Shown: positions 36,518-45,068 of the stretch, piece after piece
Layout: each line of letters opens with the position of its first letter
Position numbering within the stretch: the stretch's first letter is position 1
Assembly: GCA_017656385.1 (NCBI GenBank)
Contig: JACDNX010000007.1
Span: 37,378-101,377 of the forward strand
Source: Thermodesulfobacterium sp.
GTDB taxonomy: Bacteria > Desulfobacterota > Thermodesulfobacteria > Thermodesulfobacteriales > Thermodesulfobacteriaceae
Reading direction: 5' to 3'
Length of the DNA: 64,000 bases
The notes under the pieces: model-generated
What the model saw: only the letters and a program-made list of their open reading frames with translations
What the model was told of the DNA's origin: nothing
Database searches by the model: none
Translations under genes and position numbers: made by a program

Positions 36518-36710
36518 TTTTTTCTGAAGCAGGAAGGTTTATAGCTTCCTCTATCAACATTACAGGGATGTCTTCTACTATGGGATAGAAGAGTTTACAT
36601 TTTTCGCAGTAAAATCCTTCTTTCTTACTATATATTTTATATATCAATTCTCCTTTACACTTGGGACAAGCTAAAACCTTTAGATATTCCTGAATCTTTG
36701 CTTTTTCCAT
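36504..36710 (-). CDS. Trm112-family zinc-ribbon small protein
   Basis: 68 residues: LKVLACPKCKGELIYK, then GFYCEKCKLFYPIVEDIPVML. Four cysteines form a zinc ribbon and the ending is characteristic of the Trm112/YcaR (UPF0434) family. In eukaryotes and archaea Trm112 activates methyltransferases; in bacteria the role is unclear. It overlaps the DUF4416 gene by 14 bases. Confidence 0.88.
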   Translation of the reverse strand: MEKAKIQEYLKVLACPKCKGELIYKIYSKKEGFYCEKCKLFYPIVEDIPVMLIEEAINLPASEKNESP

Positions 36711-36780
36711 AGGGATTTTTTAATAATATCACTTTTTAAACTTTGTGCAAACATGAAAGGTTTTAGGGATAAGAAATTAT

Positions 36781-37131
36781 TTAAAGAATTGGTTGAAGTA
36801 TCTTTTTAATAATCTCTAAGAATGTCTTGGTACCTTCTAAGATTTTTTCTTTGTCAGACCTATCAGAAAAGAGAATGTCTTTTATTTTTTCTATTTCGGG
36901 TATATCTTCAGGATCTAAGGATTCTACAGTTTTTTCCCAAAGTTCCTTAAATTCTGGGGATTTTTCAGGAGGAGTTATATAGGAAAGAGACCATACAGCT
37001 TTCATTCCCAGTTTAAAAATTTCCTGAGCTCTTTTTTGAAACTCTGCAGGATTATCTTTAAATTTAGGTAAATCTTTAAATAGATCTAAAGCGTATCTGT
37101 AATAGCTTTTCGCTCTTATATAGTAAGCCAT
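36781..37131 (-). CDS. Hypothetical helical protein
   Basis: 116 residues, not recognised. Predicted mostly helical: YYIRAKSYYRYALDLFKDLPKF at the start, QEIFKLGMKAVWSLSYITPPE in the middle and KILEGTKTFLEIIKKIL at the end. The aromatic first helix and size faintly recall HEPN domains, but the RxxxxH catalytic motif is not present. It lies 12 bases after efp on the same strand and shares its transcript, so it is likely a real gene. Confidence 0.65.
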   Translation of the reverse strand: MAYYIRAKSYYRYALDLFKDLPKFKDNPAEFQKRAQEIFKLGMKAVWSLSYITPPEKSPEFKELWEKTVESLDPEDIPEIEKIKDILFSDRSDKEKILEGTKTFLEIIKKILQPIL

Positions 37132-37143
37132 TAAAATAGTTGA

Positions 37144-37707
37144 TTAACCAACTCTTTCCAAATATTTCCCTGTTCTGGTATCAACTTTTATTATATCACC
37201 TTCGTTTATAAAAAGAGGAACCTGAATTACAAGACCTGTTTCCAGTTTAGCAGGTTTGGTAGCAGAACCAACTGTATCACCTCTTATCCCTGGTTCAGTT
37301 TCCACGACTTTGAGTTCTACTGTATTGGGGAGTTCAACACTCACTATTTTGCCTTTGTAATAAAGCACATATACATTTAAATTTTCCTTTAAATATTTAG
37401 AAGCCTCTCCAAGTTCTTCTTCATTAACATATATCTGATCATAATCTTCCATATCCATAAAAACATACTGATCGCCATCTTTATATAAGTATTGCACTTC
37501 TTTTTCTTGAAAATCTGGTTTTTCAAAACGTTCTCCTGCTCTGAAGTTTACTTCTAAAACCCTACCTGTAGCAAGATCTTTAAGTTTTGTTCTTACAGTA
37601 GGCTGATTTTTAGAAACTTTTACATGCTGAAATTCTACTATCTCATAAAGCTTACCTTCCCACTCAATCTTTAACCCTCTTTTGAAATCTGAAGTTGTAT
37701 AAGCCAT
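37144..37707 (-). CDS. efp: Elongation factor P
   Basis: 187 residues from ATG 37707, which is preceded by AAGGAG; a longer reading from 37758 runs into bpsA. Three beta-barrel domains are recognisable, beginning AYTTSDFKRGLKIEWEGKLYEIVEFQHVKVSKNQPTVRTKLKDL, and the end IKVDTRTGKYLERV is typical. The modified-residue loop contains Lys (VKVSKNQPTVR), suggesting lysine- or unmodified-type EF-P rather than arginine. EF-P relieves ribosome stalling at polyproline. Confidence 0.96.
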   Translation of the reverse strand: MAYTTSDFKRGLKIEWEGKLYEIVEFQHVKVSKNQPTVRTKLKDLATGRVLEVNFRAGERFEKPDFQEKEVQYLYKDGDQYVFMDMEDYDQIYVNEEELGEASKYLKENLNVYVLYYKGKIVSVELPNTVELKVVETEPGIRGDTVGSATKPAKLETGLVIQVPLFINEGDIIKVDTRTGKYLERVG

Positions 37708-37712
37708 ACCAT

Positions 37713-38753
37713 TTACTCCTTGTTTTTTTCTAAAAATGAAGGAAGAGGAGTAGCCCAAGCTTCATCATCAAAATATAATTCTTCTATGTTTTTAGGAAGA
37801 GGTATATTAAGTATCTTAGGACCTTCAACAACTTCAAATCTTATAAAACAAGACTTATACCAGTCTACATTTGGCAATTCTAAATCAAACTCTTTCATTA
37901 TACGATAGGTGCGATAAAAATCTTCCCACTGATTTTCCTCTTCTGGATAAGTAGTGAAATCTCTTAAAATATCAGTAATAACAAAACCAGACTCAATAAG
38001 AAATTTTTCAAAATTATACCACTTTTCCAAAGAAGCCTCTCTGTGGGTAAAACCCATATATCCCACCGAACCCTCACCTTTTAAAGCACTAATACACCTG
38101 TTGATAAAGAGCTTCAAGCCCTTTTGTGTTTCTACAGGATCAGTAACAAACACATCAAATTTTTTCTTTAATTCTTCAGGAAGGTCATTGATTACATTGT
38201 AATTATATATTTCCAAGTTTGTATATCCTATTTCCTGAGTTTTTTCTTTAATAAATTTATTAATTCTTTTATCAATTTCTACCACTACAATCCTCTTAGG
38301 AAGACCAGTAAGAGCCATGCTCAAAGAGATAAGGTCATCATCTCCAAGAATAAAAATTTCTGTATCTTCCAGATCTCCCCTTTCATAAATAAATGCAGTT
38401 CTTTTTAAGGTGTCTTCAGGTCTTATAAATCCTTGATCAAAATCACTGGTTGGAAGAGGTCTATCTTTAACAATTTCTAAAAATTTATCCAGAATTTCTT
38501 TCCAATAAGAATCTTTTGAAAATGGAGAACATAAAAGACATCCTGAATCTTTATAAGGAAAAGCATTTACATTATCAGTTATACGAAAAAAAGGTTTTTT
38601 ATATTCTACAAGGTTTTCATCTATTAACTCTCTAATAGCTTGGAGAAACGCGGTTATATGAGAATCCTGATAGTTTATCAACTCCCAAAAAGTAGATGGC
38701 TTTTTAATAAGTTGTCTCAAAATTTGTTTTTTAATTCTTTCTAATTCTTTCAC
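37713..38753 (-). CDS. bpsA: Branched-polyamine synthase (N4-bis(aminopropyl)spermidine synthase, BpsA family)
   Basis: 346 residues. An N-terminal winged-helix-like domain (about 1-65) is followed by a CLLCSPF segment and a Rossmann aminopropyltransferase domain with the hallmark ILGDDDLISLSMAL near residue 133 and FDVFVTDPVETQKGL near 200. The last replaces the usual TDPPET with TDPVET. BpsA adds aminopropyl groups to spermidine, making quaternary polyamines that stabilise nucleic acids in (hyper)thermophiles. It is immediately upstream of efp, giving a translation-linked context. Confidence 0.88.
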   Translation of the reverse strand: MKELERIKKQILRQLIKKPSTFWELINYQDSHITAFLQAIRELIDENLVEYKKPFFRITDNVNAFPYKDSGCLLCSPFSKDSYWKEILDKFLEIVKDRPLPTSDFDQGFIRPEDTLKRTAFIYERGDLEDTEIFILGDDDLISLSMALTGLPKRIVVVEIDKRINKFIKEKTQEIGYTNLEIYNYNVINDLPEELKKKFDVFVTDPVETQKGLKLFINRCISALKGEGSVGYMGFTHREASLEKWYNFEKFLIESGFVITDILRDFTTYPEEENQWEDFYRTYRIMKEFDLELPNVDWYKSCFIRFEVVEGPKILNIPLPKNIEELYFDDEAWATPLPSFLEKNKE

Positions 38754-38836
38754 AAAAAACCCCTTAATTTGTAATTTATTAAAGATTTTAAAAAAGAGCT
38801 CTATTTTAAAAGATTATTTGGCACTTGAAGAAAAAT

Positions 38837-38913
<77 letters not shown>

Positions 38914-39317
38914 ATCTTAAGTCAAATTTAAATATAACTAAATTTCTAAAGATGTCAAGACCGTGTTTGCATCTTGTGGTTTGAGACTGGGTATTATTTT
39001 TATTATCCCATTTATAAAGGGAATTATGCTATAAAACTTTTAAGTTTTATCTACTTTCTCTAAATTGCTTCTTCCAACGATAAATAGTTGCTCTTGAAAT
39101 ACCATACTTGTCCTTCCTCTTCTTACTCATCCCCATCCCTCTTTTTAGATTTTATTCTTAACTTTGCCTCTCTTTTATTTTTTCAAAAGCTTAAGAACTT
39201 ATGCAGAGACTCGTAAGTCATAACTATTTCAAAAGCCTTTGCCTTTGATAATAGCAAATAATATTTAAAGGCTCTTAAAATTTGATTTATTTAAAACAAC
39301 TTTTATAATTAATACCT
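38914..39317. other. 404-bp gap between tRNA-fMet and nrdR
   Basis: Contains a short transposase-like HTH fragment on the minus strand (listed separately). It also has an imperfect TGGG...CCCA dyad near 38987-39011 and, close to nrdR, AT-rich sequence that would hold its promoter. No intact gene is seen. Confidence 0.5.
39047..39136 (-). pseudogene. Transposase-type helix-turn-helix fragment
   Basis: A 29-codon reading frame, MGMSKKRKDKYGISRATIYR then WKKQFRESR and stop. The KYGISRATIYRWKKQF stretch is a typical transposase/resolvase helix-turn-helix. The same frame stays open for about 15 codons further upstream, to a TGA near 39185, without a convincing start. Nothing of a catalytic domain follows, so this is probably the remains of an insertion sequence. 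Confidence 0.4.
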
Positions 39318-39782
39318 ATGAAGTGTCCCAGATGTAAAGAATATGACACCAAGGTTATAGATTCAAGAGTTATAGAAGATGGATTTTCTATAAGGAGAAG
39401 AAGAGAGTGTAATAAATGTGGGTATAGGTTTACCACTTATGAAAAGTTAGAACTGGACATAATGATTATTAAAAAGGATGGCAGGAGAGAACCTTATAAT
39501 CGGGAAAAATTAATCTCAGGAATAAGAAAAGCCTGTCATAAAAGACCTATAAGTGAAAATACTATTAAAAAATTTATAAATGAACTTGAGCTTGACCTAA
39601 TTCAAAAGGGAGAAAAAGAAGTCCCATCTCGGTATATAGGAGAAAAAGTAATTTCCACATTAAAAGAATGGGACAAAGTAGCTTATATAAGGTTTGCCTC
39701 TGTTTATAAAGAATTTAAAGATGTAGAAGAATTTATTACACAGATAAAAGAGCTGGGAAATGAAGAACAACCAGAAACCTGA
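39318..39782 (+). CDS. nrdR: Transcriptional repressor NrdR
   Basis: 154 residues: an N-terminal zinc ribbon (CPRCKEYDTKVIDSR, then CNKCGYRFTTYE) and an ATP-cone (IMIIKKDGRREPYNREKLISGIRKACHKRPIS). NrdR represses ribonucleotide reductase genes when dATP is high. Size and motif order are exact for the family. The stop overlaps the start of pyrF by 23 bases. Confidence 0.97.
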   Translation: MKCPRCKEYDTKVIDSRVIEDGFSIRRRRECNKCGYRFTTYEKLELDIMIIKKDGRREPYNREKLISGIRKACHKRPISENTIKKFINELELDLIQKGEKEVPSRYIGEKVISTLKEWDKVAYIRFASVYKEFKDVEEFITQIKELGNEEQPET

Positions 39783-40497
39783 AGACGTTATAGTTTTTCC
39801 ATTAGATGTTCCTAATTTGAAAGAAGCTTTGTCATGGGTTGAAAGACTTAATGGATTAGTAGGAGTTTATAAAATTGGTCTGGAACTTTTCACAGCTTGT
39901 GGTCCAAAAATTATAGAAGAAGTTAGAAAAATAAGTGATAAAAAAATTTTTCTTGACCTAAAACTTTATGATATTCCTAACACTTTAACAAGAACAGTTA
40001 AAGTTATATCTGAATTGGGAGTTGATTGGGTTACTGTTCATACTTTATCAGGAAGAACAGCACTCAAAAATGCTGTTAAGTCTTCATTTAACAACCTAAA
40101 AATTATTGGAGTCACTGTTCTTACCTCTCTTGACAGAGCAGACCTTATGGAACTGGGCTTTAATTCTGAGTTAGCAAGAGATACAAAGGAGCTGGTTTTT
40201 AAGTTAACTCAAATAGCTTACAAAACTGGATGTGATGGAATTGTTTGTTCAGCTAAAGAAGTCAGTAAAATAAAGGAATTTTTCCCTGAACTATTAACTA
40301 TTGTTCCTGGTATAAGATGGAAAGAAAACGAGGATGATCAACTAAGGGTTGCAACACCTTATGAGGCAGTTTTGGCAGGTGCAGATTATTTAGTAATAGG
40401 AAGACCCATAAGAGAATCTTCATCTCCAGAGGAAGTTTGTAAAAAAATTGCTGAAGAAATAGAAAAAGCTTGGATAGAAAAAAATGTTAACGCGTAG
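39760..40497 (+). CDS. pyrF: Orotidine 5'-phosphate decarboxylase
   Basis: Last step of UMP synthesis. 245 residues, with VFPLDVPNLKEALSWVERL at the start, the catalytic KIFLDLKLYDIPNT near residue 65 (DxKxxD), and TIVPGIRW plus DYLVIGRPI at the phosphate-binding end. Overlaps nrdR upstream and DUF763 downstream. Confidence 0.96.
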   Translation: MKNNQKPEDVIVFPLDVPNLKEALSWVERLNGLVGVYKIGLELFTACGPKIIEEVRKISDKKIFLDLKLYDIPNTLTRTVKVISELGVDWVTVHTLSGRTALKNAVKSSFNNLKIIGVTVLTSLDRADLMELGFNSELARDTKELVFKLTQIAYKTGCDGIVCSAKEVSKIKEFFPELLTIVPGIRWKENEDDQLRVATPYEAVLAGADYLVIGRPIRESSSPEEVCKKIAEEIEKAWIEKNVNA

Positions 40498-41569
40498 CAT
40501 AGTTGATCTTCCTCTTCATGGTGGTAAATGCCCTCCTTGGCTTTTTGAGAGGATGGTAAGGTTGAGCAGGGCCATTTTGCTTTTAATTTATGAAGAGTTT
40601 GGAGAAAAAGAATTAATAAGAAGATTAACTGATCCTTTCTGGTTTCAAGCTTTTGGCTGCCTGCTTGGATTTGATTGGCACTCCTCTGGTTTAACCACTA
40701 CTGTAGGTGGTGCAGTTAAAGAAGCACTTAAACCTTATTTTAAGGATTTAGGGATTTATATCTGTGGAGGTAAAGGTAAAAAAGCCTTGAATACACCTCA
40801 AGAAATAATCTTTTGGGGAGAAAAAGAAGGTCTTTCTCAGGGTGCTTTAAAATTTGTAACTCTAAGCAGACTTACTGCAAGAATTGACAACAACGCTATT
40901 CAAGATGGTTTCCAACTTTATTTTCACCTTTTTATTTTCTCAAAAAATGGAGGTTGGGGAGTTATTCAGCAAGGATTGGATGAAAAAACTCTTTATGCAA
41001 GAAGATATCACTGGTATAGTGAAAAAATTCAGAATCTTTGCGAAGAACCTCATGCAGGAATAGTCTCCTTAATTAAAAAAGAACAGGTTCTAAATTTAGT
41101 AGATAAAAAAAGTAAAAATGTCCAAAATGTTTTAGTAAGCTTGGTAAAAGAAAATTTTAACACAGTATTTAAAGAACTTTCTCCAAAAGTTCACCTAATT
41201 TTTAAAAAAAATCACACTTTAACTCCTCAAGATTTTTCCTTTAAATCGCTTAAAAAAATTTGGGATAAAATATACGAAAATCCACCTTCAGAGTTTAAGG
41301 AACTTATTCTAACTCCTGGTATAGGTGCAAAAGCTTTGAGAGCTCTTACTTTGGCGTCTGAGTTAATTTATAATGTGGAAGCTTCAAGAGAAGATCCTGT
41401 AATATATAGTTATGCTCATGGAGGAAAAGATGGTTATCCTTACAAATTGAACAAGAAGCTCTATGACTCCACTATTCAGGAATTAGAAGAGATTTTAAAT
41501 AGAGTAAAATTGAGAGAATATGAAAAACTAGAACTTCTAAGAAAGTTGCCTAAACTATTCAAAGTTTAA
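40484..41569 (+). CDS. DUF763 domain protein
   Basis: 361 residues matching DUF763, found in archaea and thermophilic bacteria. Conserved blocks include DLPLHGGKCPPWLFERMVRLSRAI at the start, PFWFQAFGCLLGFDWHSSGLTTTVGGAVKEAL, QDGFQLYFHLFIFSKNGGWGVIQQGLDEKTLYARRYHW, LTPGIGAKALRALTLASELIY and PVIYSYAHGGKDGYPY. The LTPGIGAKALRALTL stretch looks like a helix-hairpin-helix DNA-binding motif, so nucleic-acid interaction is plausible. Function unknown. It overlaps pyrF by 14 bases. Confidence 0.85.
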   Translation: MLTRSIVDLPLHGGKCPPWLFERMVRLSRAILLLIYEEFGEKELIRRLTDPFWFQAFGCLLGFDWHSSGLTTTVGGAVKEALKPYFKDLGIYICGGKGKKALNTPQEIIFWGEKEGLSQGALKFVTLSRLTARIDNNAIQDGFQLYFHLFIFSKNGGWGVIQQGLDEKTLYARRYHWYSEKIQNLCEEPHAGIVSLIKKEQVLNLVDKKSKNVQNVLVSLVKENFNTVFKELSPKVHLIFKKNHTLTPQDFSFKSLKKIWDKIYENPPSEFKELILTPGIGAKALRALTLASELIYNVEASREDPVIYSYAHGGKDGYPYKLNKKLYDSTIQELEEILNRVKLREYEKLELLRKLPKLFKV

Positions 41570-41670
41570 AAAATGTTGAAAAATTTAAAAAAAATTAAAA
41601 AATTCCAACAAAATTTTTTTAAACTTTAAAAAGTCAATGCAAAAAATATTAAAATTTTTTAAAATTAAGG

Positions 41671-41709
41671 TTGACTTTTACAAATTGGGTTATATAAATT
41701 GGGCTATAT
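41671..41709 (+). promoter_or_regulatory. dsr operon promoter with tandem 14-bp repeat
   Basis: TTGACT (41671-41676), 16-base spacer, TATAAA (41693-41698). Overlapping the -10 are two back-to-back copies of AAATTGGG(T/C)TATAT at 41682-41695 and 41696-41709, 13 of 14 bases identical. Directly repeated units at the core promoter are a typical operator layout. The upstream 100 bases are nearly pure A/T runs, which may act as an UP element. Confidence 0.5.
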
Positions 41710-41723
41710 AAAAAGGGAAAAAA

Positions 41724-42296
41724 ATGCGAAAAAGTTCTGTAGTTTTGTCGAAGGAGTTTATAAATTATTTAGAAAATAAAAGGGAAGCTATTTTAAAGAA
41801 GTGGAAATCTATTTTTTGGGATTCTTTTGGTGAGGAGTCTAAAAGATTTTTTACTAAAGAAGTAGATAGGTTTCAAAACCCCTTTGGATATAGAATAGAT
41901 GAAACTTTTGAAGGTTTAATAAAAGTTTTATTTGGAAATTTTAATTGGGATGAAGCAAATTACTATTTAAGGAGGCTTGTTCAATTGAGAGCTGTTCAGG
42001 AGACAACTCCTTCAAAGGCTTTAAATATGTTTATTCAATTGAAAGGTATAATAAGAAAAGATTTAGGAGAAGAAATATTGAAAAAATTCGGAATAGAAGA
42101 ATTTCTTAAATTGGAAGACAGGATTAATGCTTTTATAATTAGAGGTTTTGACTTTTTTATGGACTATAGAGAAAGATTAAATCAACTTAGATATGATGAA
42201 TGGAAAAGAGCCCACTTTTTACTTTTAAAAAGAGCAGGTTTGGTTTATGACCCTATGGAGGGTATGCCTAAAAGTGATCCTAAAGAAATTAACTAA
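41724..42296 (+). CDS. RsbRD N-terminal-domain protein upstream of dsrM
   Basis: 190 residues, all-helical. LENKREAILKKWKSIFWDSF, VDRFQNPFGYRIDETFEGLIKVLFGN and RAVQETTPSKALNMFIQLKGIIRKDL match the RsbRD_N (RsbR/histidine-kinase N-terminal sensor) domain. Proteins of this type sit directly upstream of dsrMKJOP in other sulfate reducers such as Desulfovibrio. A sensing or regulatory role for the complex is assumed but not shown. 21 bases before dsrM with a strong GGAGAGGGAG site between. Confidence 0.85.
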   Translation: MRKSSVVLSKEFINYLENKREAILKKWKSIFWDSFGEESKRFFTKEVDRFQNPFGYRIDETFEGLIKVLFGNFNWDEANYYLRRLVQLRAVQETTPSKALNMFIQLKGIIRKDLGEEILKKFGIEEFLKLEDRINAFIIRGFDFFMDYRERLNQLRYDEWKRAHFLLLKRAGLVYDPMEGMPKSDPKEIN

Positions 42297-42317
42297 TAAA
42301 AGGAGAGGGAGTGGGTT

Positions 42318-43400
42318 ATGAATGCATTAGTAAGTTTTATAATTTTAGGTATTTTACTCTTTATACCTTGGTTAGGGGTAGGGGTATTAGGTTGGGAAAG
42401 TTTATTCGGAATTGTGATTCCTTATGTTTGCTTTCTTGTTTTTGTAATAGGTTTAATTTATCGGATTGTATGCTGGGCTAAATCTCCTGTATCTTACAAA
42501 ATTCCTACAACTTGTGGACAGCAAAAAAGTCTTCCCTGGATAAGAAGAAGTCTAAGGGACAGACTGGAATCACCTTTTACTACCTGGGAAGTGGTTTTGA
42601 GAATGTTTTTAGAGATTGTGTTTTTTAGAAGCCTGTTTAGAAATTTAAGGGCTGATTTGCAAGGTAAAAGGCTAATTTATGGTTCTGCCAAATGGCTGTG
42701 GCTTGGGGCAATTTTATTTCACTGGTCTTTTTTTATAATTCTTTTAAGACATATAAGGCTTTTTACTAATCCTGTCCCAGAGATTATTCAGGGGCTGGAC
42801 TATTTAGATAGTTTTATCCAATCTTTTGGAGTGCCCCCTGTATACATTACAGATATACTAATTTTAGCTGGTTTAACTTTCCTTTTATTGAGAAGATTTA
42901 TAGATTCAAAAGTATCGTATTTATCTTACGGTTCTGACTTCTTTCCGCTGTTTTTAATTCTTGCCATTGTAATTACAGGAGTTTTAATGAGATACTCTTT
43001 AAAAGTTGATTTATATGCAGTTAAACAATTAACTCTTGGACTTGCTACATTTAATCCTGTTATTCCTGAAGGTGCAAAAATAGGAACAATTTTTTATATT
43101 CATCTGTTTTTAGTTTCAACATTAGCTGCTTATTTTCCTTTTAGCAAACTTGTTCACATGGTAGGGGTATTTTTCAGCCCAACCCGTAACATGGCTAACA
43201 ATAACCGTGCAGTAAGGCATGTCAATCCTTGGGAATATCCAGTAAAGCATTATACATATTATGAATATCAAGAAAAGTTTAAGGATAAAATGATAGAAGC
43301 AGGAATACCTATAGATGAAGAAGTACAACCTGAAGAAGAACATGAGTGGTATAGTTTATATATAATAGAAAGTAAACTTCCGCCTAAAATTAAAAGTTAA
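42318..43400 (+). CDS. dsrM: DsrM, heme b membrane subunit of the sulfite-reduction-associated complex
   Basis: 360 residues related to NarI/HdrE-type quinol-interacting cytochrome b. About six membrane helices (two before residue 50, the others between 118 and 290). Histidines placed for heme b are in FHWSFFIILLRHIRLF and YIHLFLVS and KLVHMVGVFFSPTRN. The soluble tail is acidic (EEVQPEEEHEW). It would exchange electrons with menaquinone and pass them to DsrK. First structural gene of dsrMKJOP. Confidence 0.95.
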   Translation: MNALVSFIILGILLFIPWLGVGVLGWESLFGIVIPYVCFLVFVIGLIYRIVCWAKSPVSYKIPTTCGQQKSLPWIRRSLRDRLESPFTTWEVVLRMFLEIVFFRSLFRNLRADLQGKRLIYGSAKWLWLGAILFHWSFFIILLRHIRLFTNPVPEIIQGLDYLDSFIQSFGVPPVYITDILILAGLTFLLLRRFIDSKVSYLSYGSDFFPLFLILAIVITGVLMRYSLKVDLYAVKQLTLGLATFNPVIPEGAKIGTIFYIHLFLVSTLAAYFPFSKLVHMVGVFFSPTRNMANNNRAVRHVNPWEYPVKHYTYYEYQEKFKDKMIEAGIPIDEEVQPEEEHEWYSLYIIESKLPPKIKS

Positions 43401-43418
43401 CAAAGGGAGGTAAAAAGT

Positions 43419-45065
43419 ATGAGTCTTCCTAAACCTGATGAATTGTTAACTGGAGTAAATTTACATAAAACTCCAGAAAAAGATTGGATGGATATAAAAC
43501 CTGAATTAAGAAGGGGAATGTATTGTGGTATTGTTGAACCGCATGTAATGGAAGACTTGGGATTGCCAAATCTTGGTAAATGGCAAGCTTATGAGGAAAA
43601 GTGGCCTTTACCTGAGAATTGGAAAGAGATTGTAAGAAGAGCTATTTTAAGAAGGATGGAAATGCACAGATCTTTCAAACTTTTTATGGATATATGTGTA
43701 AGATGTGGAGCCTGTGCAGATAAATGCCACTTTTTCTTATCAACAGGTGATCCCAAAAATATGCCGGTTTTAAGAGCAGAACTTATAAGGTCTATAATAA
43801 AGGGTGAGTTTTCTACTTTTGGGAAACTTTTAGGAAAGTTTGCAGGTGCAAGAAAACTTACTGAAGATGTAATTAAGGAATGGTTTTATTACTTTTATCA
43901 GTGCACTGAATGTAGAAGATGTTCAGTATTTTGTCCTTATGGCATAGATACTGCAGAAATAACTATTATGATGAGAGAAATTTTGCATGAACTTGGCATT
44001 GCTATCGATTGGGCAATGAAACCTGTTCATAACAGTTACTTCATAGGTAACCACGTTGGAGTTCCTCCTCAGTCATTTAAAGAAAATTTGGAATTTCTTA
44101 CATGGGAATTTGAAGAAATTACAGGTATTCATATAGATCTTGACAAATACATTAATAGAAAAGGAGCAGAGATTTTATTTGTTCCTCTTTCAGGGGACTA
44201 TTTTGCAGATCCAGGTATTTATACAATGTTGGGTTATCTTGTTTTATTCCATTATCTTGACTTAGATGTAACTATGAGTCCTTTTGCTTCTGAAGGTGGA
44301 AATTTCGGATTTTTTAACTCTTTAGAAGTGGCCAAAAGACTTCATGCTAAAATATATGAAGAAGCCAAAAGACTTAAAGTAAAGTGGATTCTTGGTGGCG
44401 AGTGCGGTCATATGTGGAGAGTATGGCATCAATATCATAATACTTGGTTTGGTCCTATTGATTTCTTAGAAGTTCCCAAATCTCCTATTACGGGGACGGT
44501 TTTTGAACATGCTAAATCTAATAAAATTGTACATATAATCGAGTTTACAGCAGATTTAATCGCTCACAACAAGTTAAAATTAGACCCTTCAAGAAATGAC
44601 CATTTGGTAGTTACTTTCCATGATTCTTGCAACCCTGCAAGAGCCCTGGGAATTTTTGAAGAACCAAGGTTTATTATAAAGCATGTATGTAATAATTTTG
44701 TAGAAATGCCAGAAAATACAATAAGAGAAAAGACTTTCTGTTGTGGAAGTGGTTCAGGGCTTAATGCAGGTGAAAACATGGAATTAAGACAAAGAGGTGG
44801 TTTCCCAAGAGCAAATACAGTGGAATATGTTCATAAAAAATATGGAGTTAATCAATTAGTTTGTATTTGTGCTATTGACAGAGCTGTATTTCCAACACTT
44901 TTAGAGTATTGGGTCCCTGGAGTTGATGTAAGTGGTGTACATGAACTTGTTGCTAATGCCCTAGTTTTTGAAGGAGAAAAATCGAGAGATGTGGATTTAA
45001 GAAGAAGACCTTTAAAACATCCTGTTAAAGGTGTAGATCAACCTACAGAAGGGGAGGAGGGATAA
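43419..45065 (+). CDS. dsrK: DsrK, HdrD-like iron-sulfur subunit
   Basis: 548 residues, cytoplasmic catalytic subunit. Two [4Fe-4S] ferredoxin motifs, CVRCGACADKC near residue 92 and CTECRRCSVFCP near 164. These are followed by the CCG-domain cysteines typical of heterodisulfide reductase HdrD: GGECGHMW near 328, HDSCNPARALG near 398 and FCCGSGSGLNAG near 441. DsrK is thought to reduce the DsrC trisulfide made by DsrAB. DsrC and DsrAB are not in this window. Confidence 0.96.
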   Translation: MSLPKPDELLTGVNLHKTPEKDWMDIKPELRRGMYCGIVEPHVMEDLGLPNLGKWQAYEEKWPLPENWKEIVRRAILRRMEMHRSFKLFMDICVRCGACADKCHFFLSTGDPKNMPVLRAELIRSIIKGEFSTFGKLLGKFAGARKLTEDVIKEWFYYFYQCTECRRCSVFCPYGIDTAEITIMMREILHELGIAIDWAMKPVHNSYFIGNHVGVPPQSFKENLEFLTWEFEEITGIHIDLDKYINRKGAEILFVPLSGDYFADPGIYTMLGYLVLFHYLDLDVTMSPFASEGGNFGFFNSLEVAKRLHAKIYEEAKRLKVKWILGGECGHMWRVWHQYHNTWFGPIDFLEVPKSPITGTVFEHAKSNKIVHIIEFTADLIAHNKLKLDPSRNDHLVVTFHDSCNPARALGIFEEPRFIIKHVCNNFVEMPENTIREKTFCCGSGSGLNAGENMELRQRGGFPRANTVEYVHKKYGVNQLVCICAIDRAVFPTLLEYWVPGVDVSGVHELVANALVFEGEKSRDVDLRRRPLKHPVKGVDQPTEGEEG

Positions 45066-45068
45066 ACC

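Noticed and set aside
41570..41670. Extreme A/T run as a replication origin
   Set aside because: No DnaA-box cluster, and no dnaA, dnaN or gidA neighbours; more likely upstream promoter sequence.
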